A DNA stretch of 64,000 nucleotides from Patella vulgata (GCF_932274485.2 NC_065880.2:76441730-76505729), one strand, 5' to 3'. Positions 11,956 to 23,127 are shown, counted from the stretch's first letter. Program-made: numbers and translations. Notes: generated by a model not told the origin, from the sequence alone.

Positions 11956-12143
11956 GAAAAATCCAAATCCAATTGCTGTCAATGACCACAGGAAGTACCG
12001 TACCATTAACAATTGCCAACTTGATGTACAAGGTACATGTACGAAAATGCAGTAGGTACATGTAGTAGCACAACCTATAAAATAACTATCTTTATTAATT
12101 TATTATCCATATTTTGACCCCGTCCATCATCATATTTTAAGGT

Positions 12144-12275
12144 GATTATATGTTTGATCCAACTTTCTTTTTTATCAACGATATTTCAACATAATATTTT
12201 AGGGGATATGAGTTAAAATGTGAGGTTCAGTATTTTTTTTTTGCCAGGGGGGAGGGAGTTGGATCAAACATAAAC
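12144..12275. repeat. Short MITE M7
   Basis: Inverted ends TATGTTTGATCCAACT / AGTTGGATCAAACATA bound about 130 bp of AT-rich sequence with a poly-T run. No second copy was seen. Confidence 0.6.
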
Positions 12276-13290
12276 GCCGATTTTAAAATTATTTTGTCTG
12301 CGTTCTGAATCAAGACTATCATTTTTTAGATATCTGAACGGAATATAGCCATTTTAGACAGATCAATGTTCATTTTAAAGTAGCTAAGTCTCTAACTAAA
12401 ACTCAATATCACCCCAAGTCTTCGACATTGAAAACACAAACCATTTGTCAATTTAAGTCAACACTGATGTTGTAATCTTACCGGGAAAGAAAATATGGGA
12501 TTCTGTTCTGATATCCAATATTTAAGACAAAATAAACACGAATCGTGTACCATAATGTGTTTCAGTGCTATTTGTAACAAGGGACTCGAAGAACGAGGTT
12601 AGACATATTCCACAAGTCATGTCAAACGATGATGCCCTATTCTTATCTGTAGAGTATGCTCCATAAATACTATCGGTGTAGACTGGAATAACCAGATGCT
12701 AGAGACTGCCATTCGATTGAGGCTTCTGGCGTATTTCGACAAACATAACTGATTTGAAATTAGAGTAAAAACCGAAACGATTGAATGTGAATCAGTTTAT
12801 ATACATTCATATTACATTATATATATGCAACCTATTTGTGTCGATTTCTAGCCCTAGCCTAGATCCCAAATTATTAGCGATTTAGCTCCTTTAAGTATTC
12901 AACTTTCACACAATTGTTGTTTGCAAATGATTAACAGTGTCTTAAATGAAGTTTATAGAGTCTTTAGTTTAATTCTTAAAAGCAACACCACACGGACCTC
13001 TCGGGGAGGTCCTTATTGCTATTTTGACTTCAACTTTTTTTTGTTTTGAATAATTGCAAGTTTTGTTCACAATTTTCTCTCCCAAAAATTGTTTTAGGAC
13101 GGTTGAAATATAGATATGTTGTATTCGATCTTTTAAATCCCCTCACTAACAATCAATTAAATTATGTGTTTAAGACATTATTTAATTTCTAAAGATGTTC
13201 TACTTTGCTTGATTTTTTGTCATCACAATCTTCAAATTTTCCGCATACCGTTGTGTCCGCTTCTGCGCATGTCAACGGTAAAGAGAGTTA
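12276..13290. other. No gene seen; one strong hairpin
   Basis: AT-rich DNA upstream of AKIP1. The only notable structure is a GC-rich hairpin near 12995-13013, GGACCTC-TCGGG-GAGGTCC. It does not match the histone 3' stem-loop consensus and I assign it no function. Confidence 0.45.
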
Positions 13291-13420
13291 CGTACCTTGT
13301 TTGATTTCTTGTGTCTCGATTATCCACATACAGTAATTTCTCCCACCAACATGCTGGTTCATTAATTTCGCGCCTTTCCCAACCGTAATGCACCAATGTT
13401 ACATGAATAAAAATAACGTC
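13250..13420 (-). promoter_or_regulatory. Candidate AKIP1 promoter / non-coding first exon
   Basis: On the minus strand a strong donor (ACAAG|GTACGT) lies near 13295. The AKIP1 coding exon has its own acceptor 5' of the ATG, so a non-coding first exon is expected upstream. A CTGCGCATG motif, resembling half of an NRF1 site, is nearby. The position fits, but no transcript evidence is visible. Confidence 0.3.
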
Positions 13421-14007
13421 TTCTGAAGAAAAAAAAAAAAAAAAAAAAAAAAAAATGAACGATTACTTTTATGTCGCATTCTGTTAAAGTAGCCCTGGGA
13501 AAAAGATCGTGTCTTTTTTTTTTTTTTTACCACAAAAGACTTTTTAGCTAGGCCCTATCATCGAACAGTTTATTAAATGGTTCTAAAATTCGGTGTGATA
13601 GGCTATATGAAATAAAAAAATAATATTATATAGGCCAAGGATCCGGTAAGAGGCATTGAACGCGGGAGTCTACGAGACAAAATTGTGAGGTGCTTTATTT
13701 ATGGAGATAACAAATTGTTCCGGGTTGTATTATTTTAATCACACTAAACTGCAATCATGTCGGATTTTACTGTTAATTAGCATAGGCCTGAAGTGTTAAT
13801 AAAGTGGAAGAAACTTTAATGATTTTCAAAATTAATGGACTTTCCGTTCTGATTTCAACATGCAAGTCTTGTAATATGAATAAACCTTGTAATTCATTTT
13901 ATACTAAAAATAATCTCAACATAATGTAAAGCGGCCAGGGCACGTATTAACCATATTATTAGGCAAATAAGGCACGTGCCTTATATTAGGGCCAGCCAAA
14001 AATCCTG

Positions 14008-14163
14008 GGCCCTGTTTCACGAAATTTTAACTAAAGATAAAATTCAAATTTTAGTAGATACTTCAATTTTGATTGGCTAAACACTAAAATCAATCTAATA
14101 TTATCCAATCAAATTACTAAAATTTGGATTTTATCTTAGTTAAAATTTCGTGAAACAGGCCCC
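14008..14163. repeat. MITE M2
   Basis: About 155-bp nearly palindromic element with ends CCTGTTTCACGAAATTTTAA and complement. Other copies are at 21163, 24071 and 53311. Confidence 0.85.
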
Positions 14164-14519
14164 AGGCCACAAAAAAATATAAAGTAAGAAAAAGTTGTAA
14201 TCTAGTCACTGTAAACTTATAGTCTAGGCCCTATAGTAATGACAGTACTGTAAAAAAATGGTTCCGATTTTTTATTTTGTAATAAATTTTCTGCTGTTCA
14301 ATTTCACTGTCTTCCTTTTATCAGTGAACCCAAAATATCCGTCTTTTCAGACCACCTATCAAAAGCCAACGGATTGACAATGCTGTGGATTAGAATGTTG
14401 GATAGAATGTGTATACCGTTGCCAGCCACATCAAATATTTGCACAGGGTCTTATCCCGGTTGGAACTGACGTGCCATAAAACATCCATTTCATTTCATGG
14501 AATTTCTAAAACATATAGG

Positions 14520-15257
14520 AGTCGCGTTAGCTCAGTGGATAAGACGTTGGCTCACTAACCTAGATGTCCCTTGTTCGGTCCCGGTGTTGGCTGAGAAAGC
14601 TTAAGTGGATCAGGACGGAAGGCCTGGCAAGTAACAACGTAAAGTCAGTCGTTCGGATGTGAGGAAAAATCGGCCTTGTACCAGTGCCGGATTAACCTTG
14701 TGGGGGGCCCGGGACATACCATCTGTGCGGGGGCCCCATTGTTGTTTGTTCAAATTGTTCGTACTGACCGTGGATCGTACTAGTATGTACTCCGTCCGCC
14801 CTCTTGAGTGTCTGGGGTGTTTTCTTCCAGGAATTTTTTTTCAAAATTAGGATTAATTTCAGTGCATATGAGACTATTAAGGCAGCGATTTCCTGGGCCC
14901 CCGAAAATCTGTTGGTACCTACCAGTCCCGGGGACCCTAATATCCCTTACTACCCAGGGCCCCAATCCTCGCCCCCTCAGCCCAGGTACTGGTTGGCTCC
15001 GTCCGGGATAAAATATTAGTATGACCCAGAATTATGGGGGGGGGGCTGAATGTGGGAGCCCGGGACATTTGTCCCACTTTGCCCCCTAGATCCGATACTG
15101 TCTTGTACACATACGCATAGGGGGCCTAAACAGTTCTAAAAGAACCCCTGGAATTCGAAATAAAAGTAGACCGTAGTGACACTGTCCGGGCAAAATTTCC
15201 CTCATAGCAAACAGTATGGCGATGTAGAACAATAGGGCGTTAACCCCCATTTCTTTT
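14520..15257 (+). repeat. SINE B carrying a hAT-type insertion
   Basis: The head (GTCGCGTTAGCTCAGTGG, a good A box) and middle run to 14681. Positions 15101-15257 continue with ACACATACGC, TCCGGGCAAAATTTCCCTC and the tail. The gap is filled by the element at 14682-15100. Confidence 0.88.
14682..15100. mobile_element. Non-autonomous hAT-type element inside SINE B
   Basis: Ends CAGTGCCGGATTAAC and, in complement, CAGTATCGGATCT. The flanks CCTTGTAC (14674-14681) and TCTTGTAC (15101-15108) form an 8-bp duplication with one mismatch. It is GC-rich with no transposase. The short frames inside it are not genes. Confidence 0.82.
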
Positions 15258-15348
15258 CATTTCTAAAGAATATGACGCCAATACTCCGCATGAAAATGAA
15301 TGAGATATGAAGGTTAAATTAATACTTCATGCCGTATCCAATTTTTAA

Positions 15349-15512
15349 TGAGAGAGAAATGGGGTTTAACGTCCACTCGACACAAACTAGGTCATTTCGG
15401 GACTAACATAATGGTTTAACTTTATTTCAATAATTCGCTTGCGCGTAGTGGTCTTTAGCAGTGGGAGGAAACCGGAAGACCCACGAGGTTGGACAGGCGA
15501 CCGTGGATTCAA
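15349..15512 (-). repeat. SINE A, truncated
   Basis: Reverse tail and body (GGGGTTTAACGTCCACTCGA, AACTAGGTCATTTCGGGAC) ending within GACAGGCGACC. The tRNA-like head is missing. Confidence 0.85.
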
Positions 15513-15998
15513 TTTTTAATGAATGATCATACTACTTACAGCTTTTCCGTTAAACATGTCGTGTCGTTACTGCAAACATGTATAAAATGCAACGATTGAG
15601 CATAATCTTAAATTCTCTATCAACGTCTGGATGAACTTCGATCTCCAATTTAATTACGTCGCTGATAAATTTTATATTAAGGCACAGTGTATTGTAGTTA
15701 AATTATGATTCATCTCCGGTCAGAATCCAAGTACTTTATTGAAATATATATACATAACATTTCTCAGAAAAACAGATATATTCGCGCGATCTGTTATCAC
15801 TATCGTAACGGTCCTTTAGGATATCAAATGTCACAGCCAGGGGCGGACTTACTTGTGAGCTCTCAAATTTATAGAATTGTTGGCATGTTTCAGTATCCGA
15901 TATATAAAACTTTTTACTGTAATTTTGTTGCAATGGCCAAATGTCTATACTTATTGTACAGGAGTCCATACTCCGGGCCCTATACTTCATGTACAGGG

Positions 15999-16235
15999 AG
16001 AGTCTCGGTGGCTTAGTGAGTAAGACACTGGCTTGCTAGCAAGAAGGTCGCGGGTTCGCTCCCAGTGTTGGTCGGGATTTTCCGGCGTGGCTTCCCCTTG
16101 TCAGTGGTGTGAACCCGAGGGCCTGACACGGACGACAGTCTAGTCCATGGGATGAGACGAAAAACCGAGGTCCCGTGTACACATTGGCGTACACTTAAAA
16201 GATCCATTGGCAGTTGGAATTCGATTGGCAGGGAT
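15999..16235 (+). repeat. SINE B, 3'-truncated
   Basis: Good tRNA-like head (TCGGTGGCTTAGTGAGTAAG, B box GGGTTCGCTCCC), then GTCAGTGGTGTGAACC and ACACATTGGCGTACAC. It stops after GGCAGTTGGAATTCGAT. Confidence 0.87.
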
Positions 16236-16499
16236 GGTCAGCAATATTAAAGACCTTGGTTATTCTAATGCCGTGTTCTTACTTTGTCAGGGGGATAACC
16301 AGGAATACCAGGCCCAGGTTTCACAATCATGCTTAACTTTCAATCCCTGTTATGAGAAATATCTTTGACTCAGAAACACAAAACGTTTTTTTCATATAGG
16401 TTCTATTTGACGTAGTTGAAACACCGAAACAGCAAACGATTTAAAAGGGGCAATATTTAAGTTAAAATAAGGCGAACAATTTTGAGTAAATTCTTAACT

Positions 16500-16562
16500 T
16501 AAAGATACATTATGTAAGATTTAGATAAAGAGCTAGCCATTCTTGCTATAATAGTTTTATTA
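16500..16562 (+). repeat. MITE M1, 5' fragment
   Basis: TTAAAGATACATTATGTAAG and AAAGAGCTAGCCATTCTTGC, almost identical to the start of the copy at 8684. Confidence 0.75.
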
Positions 16563-16574
16563 CATTCTATCATC

Positions 16575-16720
16575 TGTTTGTCATCTATTAGTAAGTGCGG
16601 AAGGGCCACACTACACGCAAAACAAAACCGATAAGACAAACCCACGGACAAGAAAACCCACATAGGCATTGCAATAAGCAACAAATATCAAATCAAGTGA
16701 ATGGATGTATGTTATTAGTT
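16575..16720. repeat. Unnamed dispersed repeat
   Basis: AAACAAAACCGATAAGACAAA and ATAAGCAACAAATATC recur at 33963-34066. The neighbouring ATATCAAATCAAGTGAATGG recurs at 43666-43686. The family is not recognised. Confidence 0.55.
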
Positions 16721-16946
16721 GTGTGGGTTGTGTGGGTTTTTCTTTTATAAAAAGGATAATAGGTTATGATATGTAAAACTATTTATTATTGTATAATCAA
16801 CACGACTCACCGATTTCTTATATGACAAACACACGATTGAGTTAAAACATTCGGACTTTGTCACAGTCACCCGGGCGGCCCGACCCGTCTTATTATTATT
16901 CATAATAATGAAAGCGTGGTGTTATTGTTATATTTTCATTAATTGT

Positions 16947-17040
16947 CCGGGGGCCGCAGTGGCTGAGCGAGTAAGGCACTGGCTTGGTAACCAGGTGGCC
17001 CCGAGTCAGCTACCTGAGGACATGCACATTGATTACTTTC
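16947..17040 (+). repeat. SINE B head
   Basis: GCCGCAGTGGCTGAGCGAGT and TGGCTTGGTAACCAGG, ending a few bases before the Tc1-like element. No matching SINE tail was found on the far side, so it was already truncated or was later lost. Confidence 0.7.
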
Positions 17041-17048
17041 GATATATA

Positions 17049-18575
17049 CTATTCAAAAAAAGTAGGGGATATTTGATTTTCGGGGCATAATACTAAAATA
17101 TGCAAATGACTACGAAAAAAGTCACTATAGAACCTAACAGAAGAAACATTTCCAGTTACATGTGACGCCCAAACGCACCAATAGCTACCGCATGGAATGC
17201 AGGTGATGCTTGGGATCATCATGGGGGTCCAACCCAAGATTTGCACGACTCTGACTTTGAATGTTACAGTCATTGTGGCATTGAATTCCAGGGTGGAAAC
17301 ATCAGTTTAATTGTTTTAGTGACCAGAAAACAAATTTTGATATGCGTCGGCTTACCCAAAATGAAAGGTTACGTGCCCTTGGCATGCTACAGATCGGCAC
17401 AACACAGGCGGTTGTGGCGCGGACGATGAATGTTTCTCAGTCTGTCATAAGCAGGCTATGGTCCAGATACCGTGATACACAATCTGTACAAGACAGACCA
17501 CGCTCAGGTCGACCAAGGGCGACAACTCAAGCCCAGGATCGATTTATCCGTACCTTGGCCTTGAGAAATCGTGTCATCACAGCAAATCAGATCAGCGCTC
17601 GTCTTCAAACAGACACTGGTGTGAGAGTGAGTGGCCAGACGATTCGGAATCGACTGCATAGGGGTCACCTTCGCGCCCGACGTCCTCGCGTGATCCCTTG
17701 TTTGAGAGATCATCACATTCAGGCAAGACGTCGTTGGTGTAGGGATCGTCAACACTGGGATAATCGACGCTGGAGCAATGTGATGTTTTCAGATGAGTCA
17801 AGGTTCACTGTTGATTTTTTGGACAGACGTAGGAGGGTGTGGCGTCGTCGAAACGAGCGCTTCCAAGACGTTAACGTCATCAGACATGATCGATTTGGGG
17901 GTGGTTCTGTTATGGTGTGGGGAGGCATCACTGTTGCTGGAAGAACGGCTTTACATGTTGTTGCAGGGCGTGTTACAGGCCAGTACTACCGGGACAACAT
18001 CTTGGCAGTCCATGTTGTGCCGTTCGCACGACGTCATGGCCGCCGTTTCATCTTCCAGGATGACAACGCAAGATGTCACAGGGCCAGGATCGTTACAGGT
18101 TACATCCAACAACAGAACATCACCACATTACCTTGGCCAGCACTGAGTCCCGACCTCTCCCCCATCGAGCATGTCTGGGACATGCTTGGACAGAGGTTAC
18201 GTCAACGTCAACAACGTCCTGCCAATGTTCAAGAACTTGCTGCTGCGTTGCAACAGGAATGGGACAATCTGGACCAAAATGACCTTAGACGTCTCATTAG
18301 GAGTATGCCACGTCGGATCAATGCTTGTTTGGCAAACAGAGGAGGATTTACCCGTTACTGACTTGGTTGTGATGCTGTGGTAACTTTTCTGTTTGACCCC
18401 GGGTATCATTTTACCCTTATAATGGTCAGTCTGTGCCTTACTTAGTCTAACGATCATTTGGAATAAATCGATGAATGTGAACTTCATTTCATTTTGTCAT
18501 TTGTTTCTTCGTCAGTTTCATTAGGTGACTTTAATAACACTTAAAAATCAAATATCCCCTACTTTTTTTGAATAG
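17049..18575 (+). mobile_element. Tc1-like DNA transposon, apparently complete
   Basis: A 1527-bp element whose ends (17049-17080 and 18544-18575) are perfect 32-bp inverted repeats starting CTATTCAAAAAAAGTAGGGG. TA dinucleotides flank both sides, as expected of the IS630-Tc1-mariner superfamily. One uninterrupted transposase frame fills the centre. Perfect ends plus an intact frame suggest a recent insertion. Confidence 0.95.
17342..18361 (+). CDS. Tc1-like transposase, DD34E, intact
   Basis: Cut-and-paste transposase of 339 aa, the usual Tc1 length. Residues 20-45 form a first helix-turn-helix (TQAVVARTMNVSQSVISRLW). The GRPR minor-groove motif is at 56-59. A second HTH (ITANQISARLQTDTGV) starts near 79. 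The RNase H-like catalytic residues are D151 (FSDESRF), D241 (FQDDNARCH) and E276 (SPDLSPIEHVWD). The 34-residue gap between the last two gives DD34E. A glycine-rich box (GGGSVMVWGGI) lies at 187-197. The start is the first ATG in frame and gives a complete N-terminal DNA-binding domain. No stop or frameshift is visible. Arginine-rich, GC-richer codon use sets it apart from the AT-rich host DNA. Confidence 0.97.
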   Translation: MRRLTQNERLRALGMLQIGTTQAVVARTMNVSQSVISRLWSRYRDTQSVQDRPRSGRPRATTQAQDRFIRTLALRNRVITANQISARLQTDTGVRVSGQTIRNRLHRGHLRARRPRVIPCLRDHHIQARRRWCRDRQHWDNRRWSNVMFSDESRFTVDFLDRRRRVWRRRNERFQDVNVIRHDRFGGGSVMVWGGITVAGRTALHVVAGRVTGQYYRDNILAVHVVPFARRHGRRFIFQDDNARCHRARIVTGYIQQQNITTLPWPALSPDLSPIEHVWDMLGQRLRQRQQRPANVQELAAALQQEWDNLDQNDLRRLIRSMPRRINACLANRGGFTRY

Positions 18576-18697
18576 TATATTATAGCCAAATACATTGAAA
18601 AACAAAAACTCAACCTTAATATACACGTAGGCCTACCACAATCAGAAAGACCCGGGAGTGCACCGACTGTAGGGTGTCCGAAGGTCAGGTCTAAATA

Positions 18698-18833
18698 TTA
18701 AGGCCACCTGCAGATTTCATCAAGGCCACGAGATGTAAACAGGGTTAAAGCACGTGATTGTGGTCGAGGATTGTGGGTTAGGGTTAGCGCTAGACCTTTT
18801 TACATCTCGTGTGCATGAGGAAATCTGCAGACA
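18698..18833. repeat. MITE M3
   Basis: Ends AAGGCCACCTGCAGATTT and GAAATCTGCAG in complement. The interior has CGAGATGTAAACAGGG and GGGTTAGGGTTAG. Related copies are at 21979, 24276 and 30877. Confidence 0.75.
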
Positions 18834-18975
18834 GGTCCGTAACTAGGGGGAGGGGGAGACAGGGAGGGCAAAGCCCCCCACCCCCCTGCAGAAAGTTTCG
18901 CCCCCACCCCCCTGTGAAAAAGTTGTCGACCATATCTAGACCTAACCTTCGGAGAGTCTGTAACCGTCTTGTAAC
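18834..18975. repeat. Repeat M8, GC-rich
   Basis: GGTCCGTAACTAGGGGGAGG followed by C-rich blocks and AAAGTTGTCGACCATA. Blocks of the same family recur twice at 34619-35040. Confidence 0.55.
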
Positions 18976-19254
18976 GCTTAACATCAACCGTTCATAACTA
19001 ATGAATAGTTTCGCTAGATAACCCTATTCCATTTTTTTTGTCATAATGATTCTTAAATCCCAATTTCATCCCATCACGATATCATCAAACTATGACGTCA
19101 GCGTTGGATTAAATTTATGAAAAGTGCATACTTAATGATATGTCTCATGTCACCCCCTCTCATACTTACATTAGTCACGAAATTTCCTGTCCTTCAATAA
19201 CATAATGAAGATTGTGATATCCTCCTGTCATGTGACGAGTCATTATTTGAACCC

Positions 19255-19315
19255 ATCTATAAACGACAGAGAAAGTCAGCGTTTATCTGTTAAATCACAC
19301 GCGGAATAACTCGGT
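19255..19315 (+). promoter_or_regulatory. Candidate TATA box and 5' UTR exon for the first SUEL receptor
   Basis: CTATAAA at about 19257 is followed within 60 bases by a consensus donor (AACTCG|GTAAGT). The signal-peptide exon at 23128 starts with an acceptor before its ATG, so a non-coding first exon must exist upstream. This is the best candidate I see, but the link is positional only. Confidence 0.25.
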
Positions 19316-19660
19316 AAGTTGATATTAGATAATTATCAAGGAATGTAAAACGAATACTTTGCTCATAAGAGTTAAATATGATAAAAGATAATTATTTGTT
19401 TGGAGTTGTGGATTAGAAACCGGGATAGTTGCGAGTCCGTCCATCCTCTTTTTATTAGCATGATTTTTATGGGATGGGTGTCGCAGTGGTCTAATTAATT
19501 TTAATGTTTATCTAGCTATCAAACGCTTTTTTCTGTTCGTCAGTTCAGCCTTCCGTCCATTTGTTTTTCCTCCACAGCAAAACCCGAAAACCTTTCAGTA
19601 TCGCTGAAGTAATGCCTTTTGTTATGATATTCGGATTTTTAATTTTTTTTTTTCAGCATG

Positions 19661-19917
19661 GGGGGTTGGATGGTTGAGTGGTTAGCACGTGCGTGCTGTA
19701 TCATAAGGCCTGTCATTGAGTCAACTGGCGTGGTTTCGAATCCCCGGTTGTACGTGACAAGGAGTAGGCCTGCCTGTCCAACCTCGTGGGTTTTCTCCGG
19801 GTCCCCCGGTTTCCTCCCACTGCTAAAGACGCCCACGCGCAAATGAATTATTAAAATAAAATTAAACCATATGTTAGTCCCAAAATGACCTAGTTTGTGT
19901 CGAGTGGACGTTAAACC

Positions 19918-19951
<34 letters not shown>
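19661..19951 (+). repeat. SINE A with (CT)n tail
   Basis: Full-length copy: tRNA-like head GGGGGGTTGGATGG, B box GGTTTCGAATCC, conserved body, tail GGACGTTAAACCCCATCTCT running into (CT)n. Confidence 0.92.
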
Positions 19952-19954
<3 letters not shown>

Positions 19955-20091
19955 GTTTCTGCATACACTTTAATTTTTTCTGTTTGATGTACAAAATTAG
20001 GCGTATTCTCATGATCATCGATCGCCCCCGGAGAATTTCTCGAGAACCATTCGATTGTTCTTATCTTAACGAAATTTTCTACCAAACAACA

Positions 20092-20336
20092 GGGGGGTTG
20101 GATGACCGATGTCATTGAGTCAACTGGCGGGGTTTCGATTCCCCGGTTGTACGTGGTGACAAGGAGTAGGGTCGCCTGTCCAACCTCGTGGGGTTTCTCC
20201 GGATCCTCCGGTTTCCCCCCACTGCTAAAGACCCTTACGCGCAAGCGAATTATTAAAATAAAATTAAACCATATGTTAGTCCCAAAATGACTTAGTTTGT
20301 GTCGAGTGAACGTTAAACCCCATTTCTCTCTCTCTT
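20092..20336 (+). repeat. SINE A, head shortened
   Basis: Second unit of the tandem duplication. About 40 bp of the tRNA-like head is missing (GGTTGGATGACCGATGTCAT). The tail is only a short CT run. Confidence 0.9.
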
Positions 20337-20637
20337 GTTTCATCATACACTTTCATTTTTTCTTTTTGATGTACAAAATTAGGGTATTTTCATGATCATC
20401 GATCCCCCCCGGAGCATTTCTCGAGAACCATTCGATTGTTCTTATCTTAACGAAACAAACAACAACAATCTACTGAAGTATTTTTCACTATTTTTCTTTT
20501 CATTTCCATTGTGATGACGAACTTATTTTTTTCAGCGAAAATCTCTAAACATTTTTCAATATTTTGCAAATCTTAAACACCAACATCGCAAAAAAACTGA
20601 TACAAACACGATTGGTAGTAAATAATTTAATTTAAAA

Positions 20638-20867
20638 GTTGATAATCGAGAGTTTGTTTATTATCGTAACAACAGTAGCAATGACAGTCGAAGATACTGT
20701 AGCACTGTTCTGTAAACGGCCATAACTCCGCTCAGAATGAACTAATTGGGCATTGTCATTGTCAACATATATTTTATTATCTGTTTTTTTTTGGGGTTTT
20801 TTTTTTGGTTTTTTTTTTAAACTATTATAGTGAGAACTATCAACTCTTAACCAAATCTTACATAGTG
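20638..20867 (-). repeat. MITE M1, partial reverse copy
   Basis: GATAATCGAGAGTTTG and TATTATCGTAACAACAGTAG, then AACTATTATAGTGAGAACTA, in reverse M1 order. Poly-T/G runs interrupt it. Confidence 0.65.
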
Positions 20868-21162
20868 CGTTTTCAAGAATTTGTGAATTATACTGGTTAG
20901 AACTCTCGTTTTATTTTCCTATAAAAACATTTACTTTAAATCTCAAAGATTGATTACAACACACAATGATGCACACAACGATGGCACTCGACACAGTCTA
21001 CTGTCCTGTTTAAATCCTAGAAATACTTTACTGATTTATACTCTATATCCTGCTAGCATTTTTAGAAACCAGTTGGCTGCTGCTAATGATCATTTTATAA
21101 GTTTGTGGGAGTCGGGGCGGAAAAAGGGGTGGGTGGGTATGACATTTTCTAATTGCTCTGGA

Positions 21163-21292
21163 GCCTGTTTCACGAAATTTTAACTAAGATAAAATACAGA
21201 TTTTAGTAATTTGATTGGATAATATTAGATTGATTTTAGTGCTTAGCCAATCAAAATTTAAGTATCTACTAAAATTTGGAGAAACAGGACCC
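21163..21292. repeat. MITE M2
   Basis: GCCTGTTTCACGAAATTTTA at the left. The right end is shortened (AAATTTGGAGAAACAGGAC). Confidence 0.8.
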
Positions 21293-21978
21293 TGATTTAC
21301 AACTGTCGACGTCAACAACTTCAGAGATTATTCTATTATTTTAGGATGTTCGCGGTTTAAACTCTCTAGTTGATCTTCACACTGATGGATCGGACCGTCC
21401 TTTCCGAAATATCAATCAAGAATTCATATTATTCCGATTATATTATTTCATTAACGTCTCTGATCGCCATTTAAATCCATTGTAAACTTCATTATCGTGA
21501 AAGTTTAATCTCTAACAGAAACATCGGTCCAGACATGGCCCATTTCCGTTTAGAACAAACAAATATTATTTTTCATTAAAAAGTTGTCAACTTTCAGCAT
21601 CCACTGTACCAATCTGTTTCACAGAGTTATTGGGTACCTTTTGCAGGGTAGCGTCCAAGGTAAAATTTCATCCAAAGGAGTTTCTCCCGGTACTAAAAAG
21701 TAAAGATGCTATAACACTGTAGAAGATGACTGACCCTTATAAGTTCAAATGCCCCCTACACGTGACGTCCCATCACAAGGCGTCATTCATTGGCTCGATG
21801 GCGCGTGCACTGTTTACATAACGTAAACTGGCCCGGGCGGAATTATGCCTTTTACTCATTTTATTCCCATTTAGACACTAAATAGAAAATATTTCACCTT
21901 TATTTATATTTCTAATACTTCAATTAACCCACATCGATGTGTGCCACTGCACTCCAGACCGCTAAATCGGTTTGTTAA

Positions 21979-22162
21979 GGCCAGCTCTATTTTTGTCAAG
22001 GTCGCCGAGATGTGAATAAGGTGAGGGCACCTGATTATTGGTGAGATTGTAGGTTAGGGTTAGGGTATGCATTGGGGCTAGGTTCAGGGTAGGATTAGGG
22101 TTGGGATTAGCGTTAGCCCTGTTTACATCTCGTGACCCTTGACGAAAAATTGAGCTGGCCTT
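21979..22162. repeat. MITE M3
   Basis: Inverted ends AAGGCCAGCTCTATTTTTGT and its near complement. The interior has GGGTTAGGGTTAGGG. Confidence 0.8.
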
Positions 22163-22299
22163 ATCATTTAGCACTAACCACTGCAGGCGATACATATAGG
22201 ACATGGTCAATATATGCTAAAGCCATCTACGAATTTATTTCTCTACACTTTTATGAAGGGACTGATTTTAATCCAAACTAAAATCAATTTGAATACATT

Positions 22300-22452
22300 T
22301 TAGCGTGGATTAATCTGGTTAAAATAGAGATATTATATATTTCGTTTTGTTTTTTAAGCTTTCGATGAAGACAATTAAAACAAAATTTTGAACTATATAA
22401 AACAAAACAAAAAAATAGGATCTGTGTTTTAATCAGATTGGATGTGGATTAA
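22300..22452. repeat. MITE M9
   Basis: The left end (TGGATTAATCTGGTTAAAAT) and right end (GATCTGTGTTTTAATCAGAT) are inverted with respect to each other and match the element at 2990-3330. Confidence 0.6.
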
Positions 22453-22454
22453 GC

Positions 22455-23127
22455 GATGGAAATTTGGTATTTCCTGAAAAATGGAAATGAAGTACAGAGA
22501 TCTTAAAAATGGGTTCCCGCGTACAAACTGGGTGATTTAATGGTATATATGGACCAAAAACATATTCAAACTAATTAATTGGTCATAATTATGCTTCAAA
22601 TCCTTCTCAGACATTGTAATTGCGAAGGAATGCCCTGCTATTAAAATTCGATCAAACCAGGTCGTGTTTACGTCACGTCTTGGGAGTCAGAGGAGAATTC
22701 ATTGCATACATAAGACGATGTTGTCTTTAATCGCTTACTATTTATTACAAATATCGAATCCTAATTAAATTCTCGGATTATCCGCAACCCGCGTCTTTTT
22801 CCGTCATTTTTATCTCAGAAAGTATTGTACGTCTAACTCTTCATAAAGTTTATCAACTCGTACATCAAGCGCTCAAGCGACCTTTGATATCACGCGTGCA
22901 GAAGTTCCTAACCCTCGGGCTGTTGATTAGGGGAACCCTTACATTTTTGTCCTGTATACGCTCCATGAATGTTTTTCGGGGAATCCAGTATTTTTCTAGT
23001 AAGATTGAAACTCTGTACTTTCCATATATACCAAAATTGCCATACTTTTATTGGAAGTAACCACCTGATAAATACATTTCTGGGAACCAATCTTTAATTA
23101 TGATTGATATACGCTCATTTATTGTAG
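22455..23127. other. No gene seen
   Basis: Sequence directly upstream of the signal-peptide exon of the first SUEL receptor, presumably its 5' UTR intron. No repeat or exon is recognised. Confidence 0.4.

Larger units (their letters stand above)
19661..20465 (+). repeat. Tandem duplication of SINE A plus flank
   Basis: Two units, about 19661-20088 and 20092-20465. Each has a SINE A followed by the same about 130-bp flank (GATGTACAAAATTAGG, TTTCTCGAGAACCATTCGAT). The flank is not part of other SINE A copies, so the block duplicated after insertion. Confidence 0.8.

Noticed and set aside
14659-15019. Several 60-70 codon frames
   Set aside because: They lie within the hAT-type element at 14682-15100 and have no domain.
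17592-18487. Overlapping frames within the Tc1-like element
   Set aside because: Shadows of the 339-codon transposase in other frames.
19639-20346. Minus-strand frame of 235 codons, the longest after the transposase
   Set aside because: It is the antisense reading of two tandem SINE A copies and their CT tracts. The RERERERE run is the (CT)n tail.
22040-22120. GGGTTAGGG runs resembling telomeric repeats
   Set aside because: They are internal to MITE M3, which recurs at other sites. There is no tandem telomeric array.
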